Part shown: piece after piece, positions 1-6,431 of the stretch
How the letters are laid out: the number at the start of each line of letters is the position of its first letter
Position numbering within the stretch: position 1 is the stretch's first letter
Origin: an uncultured Methylobacillus sp.
GTDB taxonomy: Bacteria; Pseudomonadota; Gammaproteobacteria; Burkholderiales; Methylophilaceae
Assembly (NCBI GenBank): GCA_946478865.1
Contig: CAMLDO010000050.1
Span: 1 to 9,861 of the forward strand
DNA: 9,861 nt
Reading direction: 5' to 3'
Notes under the pieces: model-generated
The model's database searches: none
Seen by the model: the letters and a program-made list of their open reading frames with translations, nothing else
What the model was told of the DNA's origin: nothing
Translations under genes and position numbers: made by a program

Positions 1-81
1 GATCTCGAAAATGTTATCCGTGACCTGCAAGCGCAGATGGCGGATAATGTTCCTCGACGCGGACGGCCGCCGAAGGAATAA
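1..81 (+). CDS. C-terminal end of an upstream phage gene (partial), basic RGRP tail
   Basis: Reading frame 1 is open from the first base and ends at TAA 79-81, giving 26 residues of a protein whose start lies outside the window. The visible part is a charged, probably helical stretch (DLENVIRDLQAQMADN) followed by a basic tail, PRRGRPPKE, which contains the RGRP core seen in AT-hook DNA-binding motifs. Its stop is three bases before the adaptor start, so it belongs to the same operon. Short basic tails of this kind occur on small phage proteins encoded near capsid genes, but the fragment is too short to assign a function. A minor head protein or a DNA-associated protein is possible. Confidence 0.6.
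   Translation, partial: DLENVIRDLQAQMADNVPRRGRPPKE
73..77 (+). promoter_or_regulatory. Ribosome binding site for the adaptor gene
   Basis: AAGGA lies seven bases before the ATG at 85 and overlaps the last codons of the preceding gene. It supports the 85 start and a translationally linked operon. Confidence 0.6.
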
Positions 82-84
82 GAC

Positions 85-786
85 ATGACCTGCCTGACCA
101 TTATTCAGGATGTAGCCCAACGGGTGAATTTGCCCTCGCCTACCTCGGCAGCGCAATCGGCTGATCCGCAAGTGATTCAGCTTGTCGCGCTGGCCAACAA
201 GGAAGGCGAATGGCTCTCGAATAAGGACTGGCAGGTTTTAACGCGGCAAACATCATTCTTGACGACGGCGGTGCAGTTGCAGACTACATTGTCTACGACT
301 GCGCCCGGCCTGAAAAACATCATTAACGACACGATCTGGAATCGTGATCTGCGCCGCCCTGTTTATGGGCCGATGACGCCGCAGCGTTATCAGCAGGTAC
401 AGGCGGCTGTTTTTGCTGGCCCTTGGAATCAGTTCATTATCCAAGGCGATCAGATTCTGTTCTTCCCGGTTCCTGTCGCCGGACAAACCTGTTTCTTCGA
501 ATACACCACGCAGAACTGGTGTACGTCATCTGGCGGCACGGGTCAGGCGCGCTTCGTCATGGATAGCGATATCCTTCTGCTGCGCGAGGATCTGTTTAAG
601 CTCGGCGTGGAATGGCGCTGGAAGAAAGCCAAGGGCCTCGAATATGCGCAGGAGTTTGCGGATTATGAGGACTTCATGGCGGATGCGCTAGCACGTGACG
701 GCACAAAGGACGCCATCAATATGGGTTCGGCCCGGTACGATATCTTTCCGGGAATTTTGGTCCCCTCTGGTTCCTGGCCCATCTAA
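85..786 (+). CDS. Head-tail adaptor protein, SU10-adaptor-like
   Basis: This 233-residue protein probably forms the ring that joins the portal to the tail, so that the nozzle can dock after DNA packaging. The length (about 230 residues) and conserved segments fit what I recall of the SU10-type adaptor family: an N-terminal helix pair with 'VIQLVALANKEGEWLSNKDWQ' character (residues about 30-50), a 'TIWNRD..RPVYGPMTPQRY' block (about 93-113), a beta segment ending in 'FFEYTTQNW' (about 138-146), and a C-terminal helix with 'LGVEWRWKKAKGLEYA' (about 173-189). The start is supported by AAGGA seven bases upstream. The stop TAA is directly followed by the ATG of the nozzle gene, which fits their joint role in the neck. 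The call rests on remembered family patterns, not a search. Confidence 0.75.
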   Translation: MTCLTIIQDVAQRVNLPSPTSAAQSADPQVIQLVALANKEGEWLSNKDWQVLTRQTSFLTTAVQLQTTLSTTAPGLKNIINDTIWNRDLRRPVYGPMTPQRYQQVQAAVFAGPWNQFIIQGDQILFFPVPVAGQTCFFEYTTQNWCTSSGGTGQARFVMDSDILLLREDLFKLGVEWRWKKAKGLEYAQEFADYEDFMADALARDGTKDAINMGSARYDIFPGILVPSGSWPI

Positions 787-2331
787 ATGGTACGCGTCGC
801 TCAACAGCCCAAAACGCGCCAGCAGGTTGCGCGCACTGCCACGCTCCCCTCTCCAATTGGCGGATGGAATGCGCGGGATTCTATCGCCGCGATGGAGCCG
901 ACAGACGCGGTTATCCTGCAAAACTTCTTTGCTACCACCTCAAGCGTTCAGCTCCGCCAAGGATCAACCAATTGGGCGACGGGATTAGGTACTCAGGTTA
1001 ATAGCCTGATGGCTTTCAACCCGAAGGCTAGTACGCCCAAGATGTTTGCGGCAGCTGGCTCGAATATCTATGATGTGACCGCCTCCGGACCAGTTGGCGC
1101 TGCGGTGGTTTCGGCGCTGACGAATGACAAATGGCAACATATCAACTTCGCCAATGCGGCGGGTTCGTGGCTGCTGCTGGTCAATGGCGCGGATTCTGGC
1201 CACAAGTATGACGGCACTACATGGTCGAATATGGCCTTGGTAGGTGCCAATTCTGCCGACATGATCCACATCACGCCCTATGCGAATCGGGTATGGATGA
1301 TCGAGGATCAGACCCTTACCGCCTGGTATCTCGGCGTAGGCGCGGTGGAAGGTGCGGCAACAGCCTTTGACCTGACGCCAGTCTTCTCGCGCGGCAGCTA
1401 TTTGGTGGCATTGGGCGTCTGGACGGTGGATGCTGGCGATTCATCCGGCATGACGGATTACCTATGCTTCGTCACCAACCAGGGCGAGGTAGCGCTGTAT
1501 CAGGGCACCGATCCGTCTAGTGCGACGACCTTTAGCAAAAAGGGCGTCTGGCGCCTGGGTGCGCCGATGGCCACGCGCTGCCTGATGAAATATGGCGGCG
1601 ATCTGCTGTATATCGGGCGCGATGGGTTGGCGCCATTTACCAAGGCTTTGGCCTCGTCGCGCGTCAATACCCAGATCAATCTGACCGGCAAGATTGACGG
1701 CGCGATTAATACTGCCACCTCGCTCTATAGCGGCAATTTTGGCTGGCAGACGCTGCTATTCCCTGGCAACAATATGTTGTTCCTGAATATCCCGACCTCG
1801 ATTGGATTTCAGGAGCAATATGTAATGAATACTATTACCGGGGCGTGGTCACGATTCACCGGATGGGCCGCGAATTGCTGGGAGCTTTTCAACGAACAGC
1901 CCTATTTCGGTGGAAATGGCGTAGTGGTTCGTGCTTGGAATGGAACGTATGACGATAATGGCTCGGCCATCGTTGGCGAAGCATTACAAGCGTTTTCGTA
2001 TTTCGGCACTCAGCAACTGAAGCAATTCCTGATGGCGCGCCCGGTGATTCAGACCAATGGCGCTCCCGGTATTCAGATGGGATTCAATGTCGATTACGAC
2101 ACGACCCCTCCTGTCGGCACGCCAAGCTTCTCCGCGCCTGGATTTGGCCTGTGGGATGTGGGCTTATGGGATGTGGCAGTCTGGGGATCGGATGCGCTGG
2201 TGCGCAAGGATTGGCAATATATCTCCGGCGTCGGTTATGCTGGTGCCATGCATTTCCGCATTGCGACGCTTGATGCTTCGGTCAATTGGGTGAGCACTGA
2301 TGTGGCGATGCGAGATGGCGGAATTCTTTGA
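787..2331 (+). CDS. Tail nozzle / packaged-DNA stabilisation protein (P22 gp10 / T7 gp12-type)
   Basis: This 514-residue protein probably forms the tail tube or nozzle below the adaptor, which plugs the packaged genome and carries the fibres. It is beta-rich with repeated aromatic and glycine blades, consistent with the propeller-like nozzle proteins of podoviruses. The N-terminal segment 'LPSPIGGWNARDSIAAMEP' followed by 'DAVILQNFF' is typical of these proteins. Near the C terminus (residues 454-466) a short duplication, GLWDVGLWDVAVW, matches the repeated W-D pattern often seen at this place in the family. The ATG abuts the adaptor stop with no good Shine-Dalgarno sequence, so translation is likely coupled. 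The GNAT-like gene starts six bases after its stop. The broad role is fairly secure; the exact family name is from memory. Confidence 0.7.
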   Translation: MVRVAQQPKTRQQVARTATLPSPIGGWNARDSIAAMEPTDAVILQNFFATTSSVQLRQGSTNWATGLGTQVNSLMAFNPKASTPKMFAAAGSNIYDVTASGPVGAAVVSALTNDKWQHINFANAAGSWLLLVNGADSGHKYDGTTWSNMALVGANSADMIHITPYANRVWMIEDQTLTAWYLGVGAVEGAATAFDLTPVFSRGSYLVALGVWTVDAGDSSGMTDYLCFVTNQGEVALYQGTDPSSATTFSKKGVWRLGAPMATRCLMKYGGDLLYIGRDGLAPFTKALASSRVNTQINLTGKIDGAINTATSLYSGNFGWQTLLFPGNNMLFLNIPTSIGFQEQYVMNTITGAWSRFTGWAANCWELFNEQPYFGGNGVVVRAWNGTYDDNGSAIVGEALQAFSYFGTQQLKQFLMARPVIQTNGAPGIQMGFNVDYDTTPPVGTPSFSAPGFGLWDVGLWDVAVWGSDALVRKDWQYISGVGYAGAMHFRIATLDASVNWVSTDVAMRDGGIL

Positions 2332-2337
2332 GTTGCG

Positions 2338-2817
2338 ATGAAACGTATTATTCTCGACCAATCCGAAGCCATTACCAACTGGGTCGCGGCCAAGATTGGC
2401 GAGGATTCGATTCCGATGGCTTATGGGGTCGGGTTAGAACATGATGGCAAGCTAGTTGCTGGCGTGGTTTATGCGCAAAAGACCGCAACCAATGTTCATA
2501 TGCATGTAGCCTCGAATGGCTCTCGGCATTGGATGACGCCGGAATACTTGGGGTTTTGTTTCGCATACCCGTTTTTTCATCTAAAATGCGAACGAGTGAC
2601 CGGCTTTGTCCGGGCAGACAATATTGACGCACAACGATTCGATGAGCATCTAGGCTTCATCCGCGAGGGACGACTCCGCCGCGCATGTGCTGATGGAACA
2701 GACCTAATCGTTTACGGCATGCTCCGCGAGGAATGCCGGTTCCTGACAGGCAAATATCATGCGGCATTCCTGGAGTATTTCGGACTCCCCCGATCTTCCG
2801 ATTCGAGCGTTTCGTAA
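2338..2817 (+). CDS. GNAT-fold acetyltransferase-like virion-module protein
   Basis: The 159-residue product has the second half of a GNAT fold: 'RVTGFVRADNIDAQRFDEHLGFIREG' character at residues 86-111, where N95 and the F101...LGF stretch match the acetyltransferase 'N..A..l.e.lGF..eG' region, then a final strand 'TDLIVYGMLREECRFL' (121-136). The classic acetyl-CoA loop (Q/R-x-x-G-x-G/A) is not seen between residues 66 and 86, so catalysis is uncertain and a structural use of the fold is possible. The gene sits between nozzle and internal virion genes, the position of gene 13 in T7, and similar GNAT-like ORFs are common there in podoviruses. Its last 59 bases are also read, in another frame, as the start of the next gene. 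Confidence 0.7.
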   Translation: MKRIILDQSEAITNWVAAKIGEDSIPMAYGVGLEHDGKLVAGVVYAQKTATNVHMHVASNGSRHWMTPEYLGFCFAYPFFHLKCERVTGFVRADNIDAQRFDEHLGFIREGRLRRACADGTDLIVYGMLREECRFLTGKYHAAFLEYFGLPRSSDSSVS

Positions 2818-3778
2818 GGCGCTTGGCAAAAATCGCCCTGAGACGCTGGAAGGCGGGAAGGGGGGGGCGCCTTCTGCGCCTGATCCTTATGTCACATCTG
2901 ATGCGCAAACGCGACTGAACCAGGCGACAGCGGCTTACAATAAGTCGATTAACCTGAATAATTATTCAAATCCGTTTGGTTCGCAAACCAGCACCATTAC
3001 CGGTCAAGATCCGGTGACGGGCGCGCCGATCTATCAGGCCAATATTTCTGCGAATCCTGCGCTCCAGCAATTGCTGAATCAGCAAATCTCAGGGATCGGA
3101 CAAAATCAGGGCGGCTTGGATCGTCTTTCCGATTACCTTGGAAATATTGGCATGCAATCGCAAGGCATTGCATCGCAATATGGTTCATTAGCAAATCAAC
3201 TGAATCAAGGTCAAGCGGCAGATGCACAGCGGCAAGGGCAAGAGGCTGCTTATCAGGCTCAATCTCAATATCTAGATCCGCAATTTTCGCAGCAAGCCGA
3301 ATCGCTCTCGGCAAAACTTGCAGCGCAAGGCTTGGCTCCGGGGTCGCAGGCATATAACAATGCCATGCTTAACTTCCAGAACGAAAAGCAACGCGCCTAT
3401 AGCAATGCACAGAACCAGGCGATCATGACTGGCTCTCAACTCGGCGCGCAGAATTTGCAGAATCAGATTGCTGGACTCAGTGCACAGGGTGGGTTGCTTC
3501 AAGGTCAGCTTGGGGCACTTGGAAATGACATCAATTCCATCAATGCGAGAACTGGCATCAATCAACTTGGTTATCAGAATCTCGGATCGATTGCAGGCTT
3601 GATTCCTGGTTATTCTGGCCCTGCACAAAGCGGTTCGAATGCTGCTGACATTATGGGTGCCATGAATAACCAATATCAGGGACAACTTGGAGCATATAAC
3701 GCTCGTCAGCAATCCGCCAATGCGACGACATCATCCTTGGCGGGACTGGCAGGTATCGCGGCTATGGCATTCTTCTGA
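2759..3778 (+). CDS. Gln/Asn/Ala/Gly-rich virion protein, putative small ejection protein
   Basis: The 339-residue product is rich in Q, N, A, G and S and poor in charge. It has a 'SAPDPYVTSDAQTRLNQATAAYN' type beginning (residues about 40-62) and a central 'GLAPGSQAYNNAMLNF' block (191-206), which I recognise from a family encoded beside nozzle genes in many podoviruses. The C-terminal 15 residues (SSLAGLAGIAAMAFF) are hydrophobic and could insert in a membrane. By position it matches T7 gp14, an internal virion protein ejected into the host envelope; this is inference. The only ATG in frame before the family-like region is at 2759, inside the GNAT gene, with weak AGG at 2749-2751. Relatives begin nearer residue 30-40, so a later non-ATG start (for example CTG 2846) is possible. 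A run of eight G lies at 2860-2867. Confidence 0.65.
   Translation: MRHSWSISDSPDLPIRAFRKALGKNRPETLEGGKGGAPSAPDPYVTSDAQTRLNQATAAYNKSINLNNYSNPFGSQTSTITGQDPVTGAPIYQANISANPALQQLLNQQISGIGQNQGGLDRLSDYLGNIGMQSQGIASQYGSLANQLNQGQAADAQRQGQEAAYQAQSQYLDPQFSQQAESLSAKLAAQGLAPGSQAYNNAMLNFQNEKQRAYSNAQNQAIMTGSQLGAQNLQNQIAGLSAQGGLLQGQLGALGNDINSINARTGINQLGYQNLGSIAGLIPGYSGPAQSGSNAADIMGAMNNQYQGQLGAYNARQQSANATTSSLAGLAGIAAMAFF
2860..2867 (+). repeat. G8 homopolymer near the start of the 339-residue virion protein
   Basis: Eight consecutive G bases encode the Gly-rich segment GGKGGA just before the conserved part of the protein. It is the longest mononucleotide run I noticed in the window. Such runs can be slippage-prone in replication or translation, or a place for a sequencing error. 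The frame is open on both sides, so no error is required. Confidence 0.8.
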
Positions 3779-3779
3779 T

Positions 3780-4361
3780 ATGGCGGCAAAACAATTGCTC
3801 TCTCTGATGGCTGACATGCAATCCAATATCAAGGCGGATTTGCTGGATCGCGGCGTCTTCCTGCGCAATCTGGTCTTCGTGGCATTCGTCATCAAAGCCA
3901 GCGAGGACATTTTGCGCGTTGCCATTGAGCATAGCGATGGCAGTCTGCGAGAATATTTCTGCCGCCATCTGGAAGAGGAAACAGGCCATTATAAATGGCT
4001 GAAGCGAGATCTTCAGTTTGCTGGGATTGTGCTGGATGACTGCCCGATTCCCGCTGAGGCTGTGTCTATGGCGGGCTCGCAATATTACCTTGCCAAGCAT
4101 GTGCATCCCGCCGCAGTGCTGGGCTATATTGCCGCGCTGGAATGCTTTGCCATGCCGCTGGAAACAGTTGCAGAACTAGAGCGTCTGCATGGAAAAGAAG
4201 TCTGCGCCACGCTGCGCTATCACGCCGAGCATGATGTAGACCATGGGGCGGACGTGTTAGCCGTGATTGATCAGATCGACCCCAAGTATCAGCGCATGAT
4301 CGCGGACAATGCCGTTCAGACGCTTCTCTATATTCAGCACGCAATCAAGAGGCTGGCATGA
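3780..4361 (+). CDS. Predicted haem-oxygenase-like diiron (metallo)protein
   Basis: The 193-residue product is predicted all-helical and carries metal-ligand motifs of the haem-oxygenase-like diiron oxidase/oxygenase superfamily: a glutamate in an early helix (E42 or E50), E67-x2-H70 (EEETGH), E121 (AALEC), and H148-x3-D152-x2-H155. Known members oxidise small substrates (N-oxygenation, fatty-acid decarboxylation, the CADD and PqqC-related groups). The spacing E67/H70/E121/H155 resembles what I remember of UndA, and HxxxDxxH that of SznF and CADD. No signal peptide or clear membrane segment is visible, so a cytoplasmic or virion-packaged protein is expected; the substrate is unknown. I chose ATG 3780, one base after the previous stop; a longer TTG-started frame from 3687 lies wholly within the preceding gene. 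Its stop overlaps the next ATG (ATGA), so it is fully integrated in the late operon. A purely structural helical protein remains possible. Confidence 0.6.
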   Translation: MAAKQLLSLMADMQSNIKADLLDRGVFLRNLVFVAFVIKASEDILRVAIEHSDGSLREYFCRHLEEETGHYKWLKRDLQFAGIVLDDCPIPAEAVSMAGSQYYLAKHVHPAAVLGYIAALECFAMPLETVAELERLHGKEVCATLRYHAEHDVDHGADVLAVIDQIDPKYQRMIADNAVQTLLYIQHAIKRLA

Positions 4362-4780
4362 GCATTCTTCCTATCCTCGGCAGTATTGGCTCTGGCCTGA
4401 TGAACGGCTACATGATGGGCAATGCGCCGCAGAGCCTATACGGCAGCACGCAAGGCGCCATGCCAACTGATATGGGCGGTGGCGTGCAAAGTGGCGTATT
4501 GCCTGGAATCTTGCCTGGCGCAACTGTCCCGCTTGAGACGGGTAGTGGTGGACAAGGCGGCATGTTCGGCGGTCTTAGTTCTGGCCTGACCAATGCTGGA
4601 GCTGGTCTGTTTTCGGGTGGCGGGATGGGTCCGATGGCGCAACCATCTGGTGCGGGGGCTTTTTATGGTAGTGGGCCGGCGCAGAATCAGCGCGGCATGC
4701 TGGGAATGCTTGGGGCACAGCAGCCGGCGCAGACTGGCGGCATGAATCCTTTGGCTCTGGCGCTCATGATGAGGCGATAA
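4358..4780 (+). CDS. Gly/Met-rich small virion-module protein of unknown function
   Basis: I do not recognise this 140-residue protein. It contains 36 glycines and 14 methionines, is nearly free of charge, has repeated 'GMLGML', 'GGG' and 'SSGL' type runs, and ends in the hydrophobic-basic tail NPLALALMMRR. The first 20 residues (MSILPILGSIGSGLMNGYMM) are hydrophobic and could be membrane-active or a packing helix. It starts in an ATGA overlap with the diiron-like gene and ends one base before the next gene, so it is almost certainly translated with the ejection proteins. A low-complexity internal head protein or membrane-inserting ejection peptide is a reasonable guess by context only. Confidence 0.6.
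   Translation: MSILPILGSIGSGLMNGYMMGNAPQSLYGSTQGAMPTDMGGGVQSGVLPGILPGATVPLETGSGGQGGMFGGLSSGLTNAGAGLFSGGGMGPMAQPSGAGAFYGSGPAQNQRGMLGMLGAQQPAQTGGMNPLALALMMRR
4771..4774 (+). promoter_or_regulatory. Ribosome binding site for the 549-residue virion gene
   Basis: GAGG lies seven bases before ATG 4782, inside the last codons of the upstream gene, and supports that start. Confidence 0.5.
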
Positions 4781-4781
4781 G

Positions 4782-6431
4782 ATGGCCGCGAATACTGGCA
4801 CTCCGTTTTCTGTACTGCCGCAGTTTCAGGGCAACCTCTACGATCTACAAACCAAGCAAGCGCTGGCGCAGGCGCTAATGCAGAAAGGTTTGCAGGGCGA
4901 TTTGGAGAACTATCGCCCCGCTGGCGGCGGCTATGCTTATGTGCCGAAATATGGCGCAGGATCAGCCATTGCCCAGCTCGGTCAAGCGTTGCTCGGTGGC
5001 GCATTGCAACAACAGGCCAGCCAAGGCATTACCGATCTTGGCGCGCAACAGGCTGCCGCATGGCAACAAATGTTCTCCCCGACTACTGAAACCGCGCAGA
5101 TGGTGCCTCAAGTCCAGCCCGGTCCGGTGGCGCCCGGATCGTTCGGCATTGGTGCTGGAGGCGGCTTTACTGGCGGTTCGCCGGATGCTGGCCGAGTTGC
5201 GCTAGCCTCTGCTCTTGCGCCGCAAGTCACGCGGTCAACGCCATCTGCGCTGAATCCTTCCGGCATCGATCCGAAGCAGGCCGCGCTGTTGGCGCAGACG
5301 TTGGGCATGGGCGATTACGTCAAAGAATTCGTCGCACCGAGCTATAAGCCAACGGAAACGGGATTGCTTGCTCGTGCTGCTGGATTTACGCCAGAGCAAG
5401 CGCAGGCCGCAGCGGCAGGGCGCATCGCACAGCAGAACTTTATTCCGCTCCAAACGAGCAGCCCCGGCCAAACGCTACGCGACGCAACCGGTAAGGTTGT
5501 GGCAACTAACCCGAACATTGGCGAAGGCATGATGCCGGTTTATGACGCCACCGGGAATCTGTTAGGCACGATGGGAATTCCCAATTACAACCAAACATTG
5601 CAGGCGCGCGAACAAGCCAAGGCACTAGGTGCGGCGGGCGGTGAACTTGTGCAAGGAACGCAGGGTGGATTGCCGGCATTCCGAACAAAGGCTGAAGTTA
5701 TTCAGGGTGGCGGAGCGCAACAGGCACCTGCTGCTGGTCGATTCGGTGGCTATCAGACTCCTGGCGGTGAACCATTTCGCCCTGGCTTGTCTCCTGCTGA
5801 AGAAGAAGGCCAGCGCGGCATCTCTAAGGGCAACGTTGGCATGTACAACACGCTCAAAGACACGGCGTCCAATTCTGCCGAGCGCACCAATATCCTCGAC
5901 ACATTGGAGGCTTACGCCAATGGCCGCACTCAGTATGGTCCGGGGTGGACTGGCCGTATTGAGAACCTGGCAGCAATCAATGCCAAGCTTCCTAGCGGTC
6001 TGGCCTTCGGCAGCAATGACGTATCCAATGCGCAGATCGTGCAGAAAATGGCGTCGAACCTGATCCAGCAATACCAGAAATCGATGGGCGGCACCGGCAC
6101 GGATAAGCAATTCGAGCTGGTGATGCATGGCACCCCGGGCGCGGACATGACCAACAAGGCCATGCAGGAGGTTATTCCGAAGCTAAAATCTATGGAAATC
6201 GCGCTTCAGGCCAAGGCCAATGCGGCGGATTCCTGGCTGGCGGCAAACAACAATAACCCGGCCTCTCTGAACAAGTTCGAAACGACATGGCGACAGAACT
6301 ATGACCCGCGCATCTATCAAATGTCGATGATGACGCCGGATCAGCGTAATGCTTTCATGTCGCAGCAGAAGGATGCGCAGGCACTGAAAACCAAGGTGCA
6401 AACCGCGCTCAATAATGGCTGGGTGCAGTAA
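4782..6431 (+). CDS. Putative large internal virion / DNA-ejection protein
   Basis: The 549-residue product is Ala/Gln/Gly-rich. The N-terminal part (1-80) has amphipathic 'QTKQALAQALMQKGLQG' and 'GSAIAQLGQALLGGALQQQ' helices, common near the N terminus of podovirus internal proteins. The middle (about 130-330) is low-complexity with beta-like patches. The C-terminal 200 residues (about 347-549) form a helical domain with 'AERTNILDTLEAY', 'GPGWTGRIENLAAI', 'QIVQKMASNLIQQYQK', 'ADSWLAANNNNPASLNKFETTWRQNYDPRIY' type blocks; this helical domain recurs in many podovirus proteins next to or fused to the transglycosylase protein. By position it corresponds to T7 gp15, part of the ejected channel. 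Its stop directly abuts the next ATG, fitting co-production with the transglycosylase partner. Function is by context. Confidence 0.6.
   Translation: MAANTGTPFSVLPQFQGNLYDLQTKQALAQALMQKGLQGDLENYRPAGGGYAYVPKYGAGSAIAQLGQALLGGALQQQASQGITDLGAQQAAAWQQMFSPTTETAQMVPQVQPGPVAPGSFGIGAGGGFTGGSPDAGRVALASALAPQVTRSTPSALNPSGIDPKQAALLAQTLGMGDYVKEFVAPSYKPTETGLLARAAGFTPEQAQAAAAGRIAQQNFIPLQTSSPGQTLRDATGKVVATNPNIGEGMMPVYDATGNLLGTMGIPNYNQTLQAREQAKALGAAGGELVQGTQGGLPAFRTKAEVIQGGGAQQAPAAGRFGGYQTPGGEPFRPGLSPAEEEGQRGISKGNVGMYNTLKDTASNSAERTNILDTLEAYANGRTQYGPGWTGRIENLAAINAKLPSGLAFGSNDVSNAQIVQKMASNLIQQYQKSMGGTGTDKQFELVMHGTPGADMTNKAMQEVIPKLKSMEIALQAKANAADSWLAANNNNPASLNKFETTWRQNYDPRIYQMSMMTPDQRNAFMSQQKDAQALKTKVQTALNNGWVQ

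Noticed and set aside
2146..2184. Tandem GLWDV duplication in the nozzle protein as a recent repeat expansion
   Set aside because: Repeated W-D motifs at this position appear normal for nozzle-type proteins, so it is more likely a family trait than a new duplication.
3272..3712. Reverse-strand frame of 146 codons opposite the 339-residue virion gene
   Set aside because: It arises from the stop-poor complement of CAA/CAG/GCA-rich codons; no recognisable protein features.
3687..3779. Longer TTG-started version of the diiron-like protein
   Set aside because: The extra 31 residues lie entirely within the previous gene, are rich in R, H and W unlike the rest, and ATG 3780 fits the tight gene spacing.
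5625..6128. Reverse-strand frame of 167 codons opposite the 549-residue virion gene
   Set aside because: It has shadow-like composition, no ribosome binding site that I can see, and complete overlap with a better supported gene.
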